This document shows, in pieces, positions 1-9,989 of a DNA stretch of 64,000 nucleotides (its first letter is position 1; the number at the start of each line of letters is the position of its first letter). The stretch lies in the NCBI GenBank assembly GCA_012934845.2, contig WNNJ02001107.1, positions 62,001-126,000 on the forward strand, given 5' to 3'. The DNA is from Pomphorhynchus laevis. Its lineage: Eukaryota > Acanthocephala > Palaeacanthocephala > Echinorhynchida > Pomphorhynchidae. The notes beneath the pieces were generated by a model that made no database searches, had not been told where the DNA came from, and saw only the letters and a list, made by a program, of their open reading frames with translations. A program made the translations under genes and the position numbers.

Positions 1-550
1 ATTATCTGAAAAAATTGATTTCTGTTGATTATGATATGTATCTGGAAGAATCTGTCGTATTTCGATATATTTTACTCTATTAACAGCAGCGGTAGTTTAT
101 AAGTTTCATATAGGAAACCTATATTTTTCTTACGTTTCTCTATTTTAATGTTCCATAAAAGGGTTGCCAAATAAAGTGCGGTTAAAGTATAATTTAATAG
201 CGAAAATTATTATTCAACAGCTACAAAATGTCATAATTGGATTAAATAACACGTTTACGTCGCTATCACAAAATTCACTTAAAGATAACGCTGGTGGTCA
301 TGTTTCTCAATAGATTTTTAAATATTTTTAAAGAATTTAACATCTTGCTATGCTTATGTGATTATTTCACTACAACATATGAATTTTCTGTTTTTTAATA
401 TTTAAAAATAATATTTACTAGATAAATATCAATAGAAAACATGTTTAAATAATTTTAAAATTGTGTACACATCTAGATTTATAAGCAAGCTTTAACAAAT
501 AAACATTATATGAGTGTATTCATTTGCAAGAAACATAAGTTCATTGTAAA
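1..550. other. AT-rich intergenic DNA
   Basis: No frame looks coding and no recognisable repeat is present. The sequence is AT-rich with short homopolymer runs. Confidence 0.5.
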
Positions 551-905
551 TGTATTCGCTGAATATTCATATTGGATCACTGTTGCAATTTGTAGCTTTC
601 TGTGACCCAAGTGTTGAACACGTGACATATACTACTCGCCATCGTTCGCTGAATATTCATCTTGGATCACCGTTGCAATTTGTAGCTTTCTGTGACCCAA
701 GTGTTGAACACGTGACATATACTACTCGCCATCGTTCGCTGAATATTCATCTTAGATAACCGTTGCAAATTGTAGCTTTCTGTGACCCAAATGTTGAACG
801 CGTGACATATACTACTCGCCATCGTTCGAGGAATATTCATCTTGGATCACCGTTGCAATTTGTAGCTTTCTGTGATCCAAGTGTTGAACACGGCATATAC
901 TACTA
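551..905 (+). repeat. 90-bp tandem repeat, about four units
   Basis: Four head-to-tail units of 90 bp, each starting near GAATATTCAT (561, 651, 741, 831) and containing GTTGCAATTTGTAGCTTTC. Units 2 and 3 are nearly identical and unit 4 is truncated. A partial unit reappears near 1,046-1,090. An open frame crosses the first units only because 90 is divisible by three; it looks like repeat rather than a gene. Confidence 0.9.
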
Positions 906-1600
906 GCCAGCATACTGTTGTGAAGCGTAAATTTGTAATTTCAGATATCCTCCTGTTTTATTGTTATGTAATTATTTCAGCTAAATTGGTTAATCAGATC
1001 AGCTAAACGAGTCTAACTATTTTATTTGTTGCTAGGTTCAATTCAAATATATTCACTGAATATTCATATTGGATCACCGTTTCAATTTTTAGCAATTGCA
1101 AAGGTGAATTTGCAATATATAGTATAAATCAATTTATACCACATATAAATTATAAATTGGTTAATAAAATCAGTTGAGTCTACGTATTTTATAATATTTG
1201 TGAATTAAAAATAATGATAAATAAAATATAATTATAAAATATTTTATATTATTTATATTTATATAAAATGATAGTTTAAAATTGAAATTTGAAATATAAG
1301 TAGAGGTTATCAAAAGGAGCTGCTAGGTTATCAAATTTCGGCATTATCAGGATTTTATACCATTTTATTTTTAATAATATTTTGTTGATTTATATCTTTA
1401 AAATATTTTTTATATTTCAATTAAATTATTACACCATTTTAGTATAAAGAATGTTCATTTCCATCATTTGTCGTGTTGTCTTGATAACTTCACGCCGGCC
1501 GACGTAGATACGGAAATATCACGATACTACCCATCACGGAAGCAGCATTGACGACCCTCAATGCTGCTTCCGACCCTCAATGCTGCTTAATATAATATTT
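906..1600. other. AT-rich spacer with a perfect hairpin
   Basis: No gene is seen. It holds the partial 90-bp unit (1,046-1,090), a degenerate copy near 1,303-1,345 of the GAAAC-bearing repeat found at 44.1 and 53.7 kb, and a perfect 14-bp hairpin at 1,538-1,571 (arms starting GGAAGCAGCATTGA, loop of 6). Part of the hairpin arm repeats directly after it (1,572-1,588). Confidence 0.6.
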
Positions 1601-1604
1601 TATA

Positions 1605-2780
1605 TTAAATGGTCTCCATGAATGCTCACGCAAAAATATGTCCTATAAATTTAAAAATGTCATCTTTGTGAATCAAATTAACGGTTAAATCAAAAATGCC
1701 TTTTTAAGTCTCACACGATACAGTAACTTACTATCACTGCTATATCCATAATGTCAAAATAAAGTTGCTTTTATAATACAGTCGGCATAACAATACTACT
1801 GATGTAGTGTGCAACACCGCTTACGATTGTTGAGTCGCTGCAGTAATACGGTCGGCATAACACTATCATTGATGTAGTGTTCATTGAGCATCTTACCAAC
1901 GCACTATGCAACAATAAGGAGATCAAAACGCCCAAACCGCCAGCACATCCCCTCCTGATCTCTATGTCGTTAAAATTTCATTATTTAAGTATTATATTAA
2001 ATATTATATGGTCTCTATTAATGCTCACGCAAAAATATGCATCCTATAAATTTAAATATGTCATCTTTACGATATAAATTAATAATAGTTTTAATTGACG
2101 TTAATTTAATGTTCATATCTAGATATACACCTTCTTTATCATTAATATTGGTTTTATTAAGAATAAGGCTTTCTGGATAAATTTGTTCACTTAATGAATA
2201 AAAATTATTAGAGTTAAATACACATATATCATCAATATCAAATATGTTTCTTGCGAATTTAAATATGTCATCTTTACGATATAAATTAATAATAGTTTTA
2301 ATTGACGTTAATTTAATGTTCATATCTAGATATACACATTTTTTATCATTAATATTGGTTTTATTAAGAATAAGCCTATCTCGATAATCCAATATAATCC
2401 AATATAACCACAACATTTCCATATTATAAACAATCCTTCCACTATGAAATTTGTAATTACTACTGAATCCTTCAATATATCATAAATAAATCCCTTCAAG
2501 ACTGGCATTCAAATAACAACGTGCACGTTCACAATTTGTAGTTAAAATGCAGCCAAAATTTGAGAATATTTGCTCAAACATTGACCCATGCGTGTACGAT
2601 ATACATGTGTACTCAAGGCGTATACAATATACACCCAAAGCGTGGTGTATATCCACACAGAATATTACAGAAAATAAAAAGCGTTCTTAATTGAAAACGT
2701 TAAGTAGCCGTAAAAGTTTAGTAATTTGAATAGAATCAAATTTAAGAGGAAATGGATAACTTTTAAACAATTAAATGACT
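1605..2780 (-). mobile_element. Penelope-like retroelement fragment, copy 1 (fossil)
   Basis: The minus strand carries partial reverse-transcriptase sequence with the features IDDICVFN, YPESLILNKTN and YLDMNIKL, the part just after the RT active site in a metazoan Penelope-like family. Related short pieces recur at about 1,610, 2,010 and 2,260, so the locus is rearranged. From about 2,400 to 2,750 it matches 52,700-53,030, which appears to be the 5' region of the same element. It is broken and incomplete. Confidence 0.6.
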
Positions 2781-3660
2781 TTTACGGTTGTGATAGCAAT
2801 TGCAATCGAGGAGAAATTCTAAATTAAAAATTAAAGTGTTTATAATTTTCCAGCAAAATGGCGTTTATGTTAAACGAGACAAATCAGACCACTTAAATAA
2901 ATAGTAAGAATTTTGATTCGTTTTTTATTTAAAAATCCTTACTCAATAGTTAAACACGATTTAATCACATTTATTGGTAATAAATATAGATCGATGATAG
3001 AATTTTGTTGGCTATTAGCATTTTATTAATAAAAGACAGAAAATTATAATTTACAGTCATCATATAGGTGTTTACATTACATAAGTTTCGTGCTTGCCTA
3101 ACTGCAGTGGTATAACCTCCTCAAAACGGATCTACAGACTAGCATTAGACGGATAAGCCCGTCTCAATATTCTGTTCTTGTAAACTAAGAAAATAAATTG
3201 AGACCAATCAGTTCAGTTAACTGTCCACGCATTTTATAAAGAATTAATAAAGAATTAAATAATAAAGTATAAATCAATTTATTCTATATATGAATTTAAA
3301 AATAATAAATAAAATAAAGAATAAATTAGTATATAAGATTTTATAGAAAGTTGTGCAAAATGTTTGATGTGTAAATAAAAATAAATATTTACATAATTAA
3401 AAATAATAAATAATACATAATAGGTATAATATAATTATAATTATTAATTAATATCTAGTATAAATTAATTTATACTATATATTAATTAAAAATAATGATA
3501 AATAAAATAAATAATGATAAGACGTTATATAATTTAAAAAATTTAAATTATATATATTTTAAATTATATTATATTTATTTTATACAATTTACTGCTATCA
3601 TTTATGAGTTTAGATTACATAAGTTTCGTGCTTACCTAGTTGCGGCTGTATGAACTCCTC
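2781..3660. other. AT-rich spacer with a dispersed 50-bp repeat
   Basis: No gene is seen. A segment containing ACATAAGTTTCGTGCTT occurs near 3,078 and again near 3,614 in the same orientation and continues into a CTCCTCAAAA motif. Confidence 0.55.
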
Positions 3661-3893
3661 AAAATTGAGGGGACACTTTCCAAAATTTGTAATATAAAAT
3701 AGCATCGAAATTCATGGGAAAGTGTTGGTGTGCAAATACATCATCTTATTAGAACTTAATTGAAAATATTAATAATATGATGTTCTCAAAATCGAGGGGA
3801 CACTTTCCAAAATTTGTAATATAAAACAGCATCGAAATTCATGGGAAAGTGTTGGTGTGCAAATACATCATTTTATTAGAACTTAATTTTAAA
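3660..3893 (+). repeat. 127-bp direct duplication with internal hairpin
   Basis: Two adjacent copies of a segment of about 108 bp, offset 127 bp (GAGGGGA at 3,667 and at 3,794), differ at only a few bases. Each contains the inverted pair ACACTTTCC and GGGAAAGTGT about 35 bp apart, so each copy could fold into a hairpin. Confidence 0.85.
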
Positions 3894-4283
3894 TACTAAT
3901 AAGTTATAAGGACCAATCAATGATTAATTCAAATATTAATATAATTAATATAATATAATTAAAAAATAATTAGTTTATTAACTTTTCGTCGACTAACTTC
4001 GTCATCACCAGTAAACATGTCAAATATTTGTGGAACGACTGGCTTAAAAAGTCAATAAGTAGAGTTGATTCAATTATATCTTGCTGGCCATTGTCGATAT
4101 AATCAAAATAAAATTTAGTATAAAATGTCTATAATAGACGAAAGTATAAATTAATTTAATAACTTTAACAACACTGTCCATTATAAGCTAATTTCCTGGG
4201 AAACAGTTGAATCAGAAATATGAACAGATTTCGATAGATTAAGAAATTAATATTTTTTTAAATTCACATGATTCAAAAGTATC
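3894..4283. other. AT-rich spacer downstream of nop10
   Basis: No gene or clear repeat is seen. This is the 3' flank of the minus-strand nop10 gene. Confidence 0.4.
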
Positions 4284-4478
4284 TCAATATATCAGCGGAG
4301 GAAATTGAGTTGGTAATAAATTAAATCTCTTCTTAAGCAAAATCCGTTCCCTTGAAAATTTATCCTCAGGACTGAATCGAGCAGGATGAGCAGCCAATGT
4401 AGGTTTACCATTTGGGTCTACAGACTTGATAGTGTAGACACGCTCATTTTGTTCATTTAGGTAATACATTAGAAGCAT
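4284..4478 (-). CDS. nop10: H/ACA ribonucleoprotein complex subunit NOP10
   Basis: A complete single-exon protein of 64 residues, the usual size of eukaryotic NOP10. NOP10 is one of the four core proteins of H/ACA RNPs, which guide pseudouridylation of rRNA and snRNA in the nucleolus and Cajal bodies; it braces dyskerin's catalytic domain. Diagnostic stretches are [14 protein letters not shown] near the N-terminus, then [17 protein letters not shown], then [11 protein letters not shown]. The zinc-binding cysteines of archaeal NOP10 are absent, as in other eukaryotes. The frame ends in TGA. The start codon directly follows a pyrimidine-rich TTTTAG on the minus strand. No frameshift or stop interrupts it, so it looks functional and unusually compact for this repeat-rich locus. 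Confidence 0.95.
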   Translation of the reverse strand: MLLMYYLNEQNERVYTIKSVDPNGKPTLAAHPARFSPEDKFSRERILLKKRFNLLPTQFPPLIY

Positions 4479-4498
4479 CTAAAAGAACAAACAAATTG
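4479..4498 (-). promoter_or_regulatory. Splice-acceptor-like site abutting the nop10 start codon
   Basis: Read on the minus strand, TTTGTTTGTTCTTTTAG lies immediately before ATG. It is a strong acceptor-type polypyrimidine tract. Because the AG touches the ATG it is either a trans-splice acceptor or the end of an intron in the 5' UTR. The POC5-like and PIGM genes show the same arrangement. Confidence 0.55.
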
Positions 4499-5120
4499 AT
4501 TAAAGGATATAAAATCATTTAATAGAGATGAATATTAAGGGTACATTAGAATTTAAAATTTGAAAATGGAATTGGTATATTTATATTTTTTATTCTGGAG
4601 CAGGACAAAAAAATAAGAAATGAATTTATGATTTTTAAAATCTGCATTATCAAAAAAATTAGGAAAATTCAGAATCAATTTATTACTTATAGAACAATTT
4701 ATTATTCTGCATTTTCCAAAAATTATCTTAAAAAATTGTTTTAATTGTGTAGTTTAAATAATTATAACGTAATAATTATTTTAAAGTTATAATTATAACA
4801 TTTATTTATAGCACCGCTAATCTATAGCGTTATTTAAAAGCTATGGAATTATCTAGTGCCTTGTTAGAGTTAGATAACCATTTTATTAAATGCATCAAAT
4901 ATTCCAACATGTGCAAGTTTAAAAACAGTGATATTACGACTCTTTCTATACCAAAAAATATTCAAATTGATTAAAAGATATTAAATCATTTAAGAGAGAT
5001 AAATACTTAAGGAATTTCAGTTATAGTATTTTATTGTAATTTAGATACTCATCCATAAGCGTTGATATATCATATGCAAGTTTAAAAACAGTTTGAAGAC
5101 TCTTTCTATACCAAATAAAT
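4491..5120. repeat. Duplicated upstream flank of nop10
   Basis: The segment beginning CAAATTGATTAAAGGATAT (about 4,491-4,545) has a diverged direct copy at about 4,966-5,020. A second pair shares GCAAGTTTAAAAACAGT and GACTCTTTCTATACCAAA (about 4,912-4,966 and 5,077-5,120). The upstream region of nop10 has therefore been partly duplicated. Confidence 0.6.
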
Positions 5121-5905
5121 AATGTATTATAATTTAAAGTACTATATACTTTCTTGATGCCATATGAATAAAGCACGGATATCTTTGCTTAGAACTTATA
5201 CAAACCATGCGTTTTATTCTTCTTGGGGAATTAAAGTGATCATATATGTTAAGACTTATTTGGGAGGGTTGGTCAGTGATCGCCTATCGATATTTAAAAC
5301 GTTAAAAAAAACTAATAAAAAAATATTAAAGTTTAAATTTAAATTTAATTTATTTGAATATCAAGTTGTTCCAGTGAAACTCTTCGTACATTTGCATAAA
5401 CCACTACTACCTTTTACAATTTGTGTTGAATAATATTATTAAGTCATACCAACTACTGTCGTATCTTGCGAATTACTACAAACTTCGATTTTTATACTCA
5501 TGAGTATATATAAATTTTTAATCTCAAAGTGAATGCAAACAATACATGATGTGTATTTCATAATACTATAGTTGGCTTTGCCAATAGATATTATCTCTTG
5601 AAACGACAAAAACCTTGAAGGAACCGAAAATCATATACATCGAATGTTATTTATTAGTCAATTCATAAAAATTAATTTTTATTTTAAATTACAATTTTTT
5701 AATTTAACTTGAAATAAATTAACATAAAAGAATCGTTGTTACATCAACTGGGTAAGCAGATCAGCTAACTGATTATATATATTTTATATTTTTTCTAAAT
5801 TAAGACAATGTTTAATAAAATTTTGATTATAAATAATTATAAATAATCAATAATTGTTATATATTATAACAAGAGAAAAAAATTTTAACAGCTTAAATAC
5901 ACAAT
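5121..5905. other. AT-rich spacer with one unassigned open frame
   Basis: An ATG-started frame of 89 codons at 5,164-5,433 (plus) matches nothing I recognise, is lysine/phenylalanine rich and may be chance. At about 5,884-5,903 lies TTAACAGCTTAAATACACAA, a motif that recurs near 24.51, 25.89 and (inverted) 28.61 kb. Confidence 0.35.
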
Positions 5906-8290
5906 CCAGATTATTCCTGTCAGTTCCAGATTATTCCTGTCAGTTCTAGATTATTCCTGGCAGTTCCAGATTATTCCTGTCAGTTCCAGATTATTCCTGT
6001 CAGTTCCAGATTATTCCTGTCAGTTCCATATTATTCCTGTCAGTTCCAGATTATTCATGTCAGTTCCAGATTATTCCTGTAAGTTCCAGATAATTCCTGT
6101 AAGTTCCAGATTATTCCTGTCAGTTCCAGATTATTACTGTCAGTTCCAGATTATTCCTGTCAGTTCCAGATTATTCCTGTTAGTTCCATATTATTGCTGT
6201 CAGTTCCAGATTATTCCTGTCAGTTCCAGATTATTCCTGTCAGTTCCCGATTATTCCTGTCAGTTCCAGATTATTCCTGTCAGTTCCAGATTATTCCTGT
6301 CAGTTCCAGATTATTCCTTTCAGTTCCAGATTGTTCCCGTCAGTTCCAGATTATTCCTGTCAGTTCCAGATTATTCATGTCAGTTCCAGATTATTCATGT
6401 CAGTTCCAGATTATTCCTGTCAGTTCCAGATTATTCCTGTCAGTTCCAGATTATTCATGTCAGTTCCAGATTATTACTGTCAGTTCCAGATTATTCCTGT
6501 CAGTTCCGGATTATTCCTGTCAGTTCCAGATTATTCCTGTCAGTTCCATATTATTACTGTCAGTTCCGGATTATTCCTGTCAGTTCCAGATTATTCCTGG
6601 CAGTTCCATATTATTCCTGTCAGTTCCAGATTATTCCTGTCAGTTCCATATTATTCCTGTCAGTTCCATATTATTCCTGTCAGTTCTAGATTATTCCTGG
6701 CAGTTCCAGATTATTCCTGTCAGTTCCAGATTATTCCTGTCAGTTCCAGATTATTCCTGTCAGTTCCATATTATTACTGTCAGTTCAAGATTATTCCTGT
6801 CAGTTCACGATTATTACTGTCAGTTCCCGATTATTCCTGTCAGTTCCAGATTATTCCTGTCAGTTCCAGATTATTCCTGTCAGTTCCAGATTGTTCCTGT
6901 CAGTTCCAGATTATTCCTTTCAGTTCCAGATTGTTCATGTCAGTTCCAGATTATTCATGTCAGTTCCAGATTATTCATGTCAGTTCCAGATTATTCCTGT
7001 CAGTTCCAGTTTATTCATGTCAGTTCCAGATTATTACTGTCAGTTCCAGATTATTCCTGTCAGTTCCTGGTTATTCCTGTCAGTTCCAGATTATTCCTGT
7101 CAGTTCCAGATTATTCCTGTCAGTTCCAGATTATTCCTGTCAGTTCCAGATTATTTCTGTCAGTTCCAGATTATTCCTGTCAGTTCCAGATTATTCCTGT
7201 CAGTTCCAGATTATTCCTGTCAGTTCCAGATTATTCCTGTCAGTTCCAGATTATTCCTGTCAGTTCCAGATTATTCATGTCAGTTCCAGATTATTCATGT
7301 CAGTTCCAGATTATTCCTGTCAGTTCCAGATTATTCCTGTCAGTTCCAGATTATTCATGTCAGTTCCAGATTATTACTGTCAGTTCCAGATTATTCCTGT
7401 CAGTTCCGGATTATTCCTGTCAGTTCCAGATTATTCCTGTCAGTTCCATATTATTACTGTCAGTTCCGGATTATTCCTGTCAGTTCCAGATTATTCCTGG
7501 CAGTTCCATATTATTCCTGTCAGTTCCAGATTATTCCTGTCAGTTCCATATTATTCCTGTCAGTTCCATATTATTCCTGTCAGTTCCAGATTATTCCTGT
7601 CAGTTCCAGATTATTCCTGTCAGTTCCAGATTATTCCTGTCAGTTCCAGATTATTCCTGTCAGTTCCATATTATTACTGTCAGTTCAAGATTATTCCTGT
7701 CAGTTCACGATTATTACTGTCAGTTCCCGATTATTCCTGTCAGTTCCAGATTATTCCTGTCAGTTCCAGATTATTCCTGTCAGTTCCAGATTGTTCCTGT
7801 CAGTTCCAGATTATTCCTTTCAGTTCCAGATTGTTCATGTCAGTTCCAGATTATTCATGTCAGTTCCAGATTATTCATGTCAGTTCCAGATTATTCCTGT
7901 CAGTTCCAGATTATTCCTGTCAGTTCCATATTATTACTGTCAGTTCCGGATTATTCCTGTCAGTTCCAGATTATTCCTGGCAGTTCCATATTATTCCTGT
8001 CAGTTCCAGATTATTCCTGTCAGTTCCATATTATTCCTGTCAGTTCCATATTATTCCTGTCAGTTCTAGATTATTCCTGGCAGTTCCAGATTATTCCTGT
8101 CAGTTCCAGATTATTCCTGTCAGTTCCAGATTATTCCTGTCAGTTCCATATTATTACTGTCAGTTCAAGATTATTCCTGTCAGTTCACGATTATTACTGT
8201 CAGTTCCCGATTATTCCTGTCAGTTCCAGATTATTCCTGTCAGTTCCAGATTATTCCTGTCAGTTCCAGATTGTTCCTGGAACTGACAGG
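5906..8290 (+). repeat. 20-bp minisatellite, about 119 units, with higher-order structure
   Basis: Head-to-tail copies of CAGTTCCAGATTATTCCTGT with single-base variants (TTATTCATGT, TTATTACTGT, TTGTTCCTGT, CCATATTATT and others). Variant order shows a 45-unit block: 6,361-6,990 and 7,261-7,890 match almost unit for unit at 900 bp offset. A third block, 7,921-8,279, repeats 6,541-6,899 at 1,380 bp offset. Because 20 is not divisible by three, all three plus frames are open and encode a 20-residue periodic peptide. It is simplest to read this as stop-free satellite DNA. The array ends in a small inversion of the unit at about 8,280. Confidence 0.95.
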
Positions 8291-8440
8291 AACAATCTGG
8301 AACAATTTTTTTACAAAAAATTTGAAAAAAAAACCCACAAATATAACATTAAGTTATCACATTAAATTAGTACAATTAACAAGAAAGAGAAAAAGAGAAA
8401 TAAAAAGCACTGACTACTGCGACATGGATGAACGGATCAT
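8291..8440. other. AT-rich junction after the minisatellite
   Basis: A poly-A-rich stretch between the inverted terminal unit of the 20-bp array and the LINE tail. No gene is seen. Confidence 0.4.
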
Positions 8441-9060
8441 TCCCTTATTTACTTTCATTCAATATTCGGATACAGGATGGAGCAAAGCTCCTGTAATAAA
8501 TTTCGGTGCGAATATGTGACATACAATACAACTCCGAATGTCTTGTATTATGAGAGTACAAATTTGCTGGAGACATTATATATTGAAGATTTCCCGAACA
8601 TCTAGATAGCTTTCGACATTTAGTGTCAAAAATTCTTTCAAACACATCTTCTAATGAATAAAACTTTACACCGCATATTCTGCTAGCTTTGCAATGTATT
8701 CGATTTAGCATTTCTAAATCCATTTTTGACATATTGAGAAATAGCGGATATGCATAAGTTAATATGCTTTCTATGGTTGCTTGATAAAAATAATGTAAAT
8801 TATTGTTAAGTATACCTAACTATCTCAGCCTGCGGAGCGGGTGAATACGTTTGGTACATGAAGTTGCAATCTGTTCTACGTGAAGACTTCAAATCAGTGT
8901 TCTATTAAAGGTAATAACTAAAATGCTCAACTCCTCACATCGCTCAATAAGTTCACCATTATGAGTTGCTGGTCCATGCAACTTATTGATCCATGTTCAA
9001 TAGATGCCATACATACTTTGCTCCACTATGGAATTTGTTTTAGCTTCAAACGTTTTTCTA
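8440..9060 (-). pseudogene. 3' part of a decayed LINE reverse-transcriptase frame
   Basis: On the minus strand, 8,445-8,732 encodes a segment typical of the extreme C-terminus of LINE ORF2 proteins: LNRIHCKASRICG, then HNTRHSELYC, then SFAPSCIRILNES. In-frame sequence upstream reads IESILTYAYPLFLNMSK. The layout (ILTY, RI..KA..ICG, SF.PS.IR.LN) resembles the tail of Rex1/RTE-like LINEs. Toward 9,060 the similarity fades with several stops. It is a 5'-truncated, inactive copy and belongs to a different family from the LINE at 9.9-14.2 kb. Confidence 0.5.
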
Positions 9061-9149
9061 TAGACTTTTCAATAAAATTTTCAACACGTTTGGTTACCAA
9101 TAAAGCCATTATACGATAATTATTTAGCAATACTTCTATCTTGGCCTTG

Positions 9150-9780
9150 CTATATCATCAAATTTTGTGGCAAATAAAGAGTGAGGCAACAGATTTAAAT
9201 TGATTAGATGTTTCGAAAGTTCTAGCAGCAGAAGGAGTCAAGGCTTGCAGTAGAAGCTTATCCATAAATAATCGCAAAGTGACCCAATTTATTGCAGTTC
9301 GACAACCCGCAAGTCTAACAGTGCACTTACCGCGAGGACCACAAAATCGTTGTCGCTCACGACCACAAAATCGTTGTCGGATATCTCTCGATTTCAATCC
9401 CGAAATAAAGGCGTCACGAACACATAAGCTGCGATGCTCATCTGTTTTGACATTACGGAAATCACAATTCATCCAAGTTTATCTATAGCTCGAACACATT
9501 TATAAATCGACTGATTTTCTAATTGTTTGAGATACTCAATTGATATCGTACAAATTACGCCGTGTCGTAATCGTCAATTCCAAAGATATAATTATAAACG
9601 TTCAGAACAACATGATTAAACACTACATCAATTTTATCATGTTCGTCAAGGCCATGAACTTTCGATCTGTATTTCTCTAAACGTCGTTTCCAGTGTATCC
9701 AACAATTTTCTGAGTTAGCTGTGTTAGTTGAAGTTGTGAATAGCTCAGGTTTAAAAGGTTTGTTTATGTACCACGATAAA
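9150..9780 (-). pseudogene. Gag-like fragment of an LTR-type retrotransposon (fossil)
   Basis: The minus strand carries partial similarity to retrotransposon Gag, including CVRDAFISGLKSRDIRQR, the pattern seen in the capsid region of Gypsy-type Gag proteins, followed by a region ending near a cysteine-histidine motif. No protease, polymerase or LTR could be assigned nearby, so only a broken fragment remains. Family assignment is tentative. Confidence 0.45.
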
Positions 9781-9989
9781 GACAGGAGAAAGACTATTTT
9801 ATCACAGTTGAATAAACTGTTTTAAAATAAGACAAGACTGTAGTTCTTTTCTTATTTAGACACGACTTTAGTCTTTATTTTAATATCGATTGTAAATAAT
9901 AATACAAAGAATAATACAAATTTATTTAATGTGGCAAATGCGTACAAGCTGTACGCTTACAAGTCCACAAACAAAAATGAAAAAGTTAA

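Noticed and set aside
5164-5433. 89-codon ATG frame
   Set aside because: No recognisable domain, and composition follows the AT-rich background. Kept only as a note in the spacer entry.
6057-8365. Long open frames (up to 723 codons) in the 5.9-8.3 kb array
   Set aside because: All three plus frames are open and encode the same 20-residue period, because a 20-bp stop-free unit cycles through every frame. This is what satellite DNA gives; there is no other evidence of coding.
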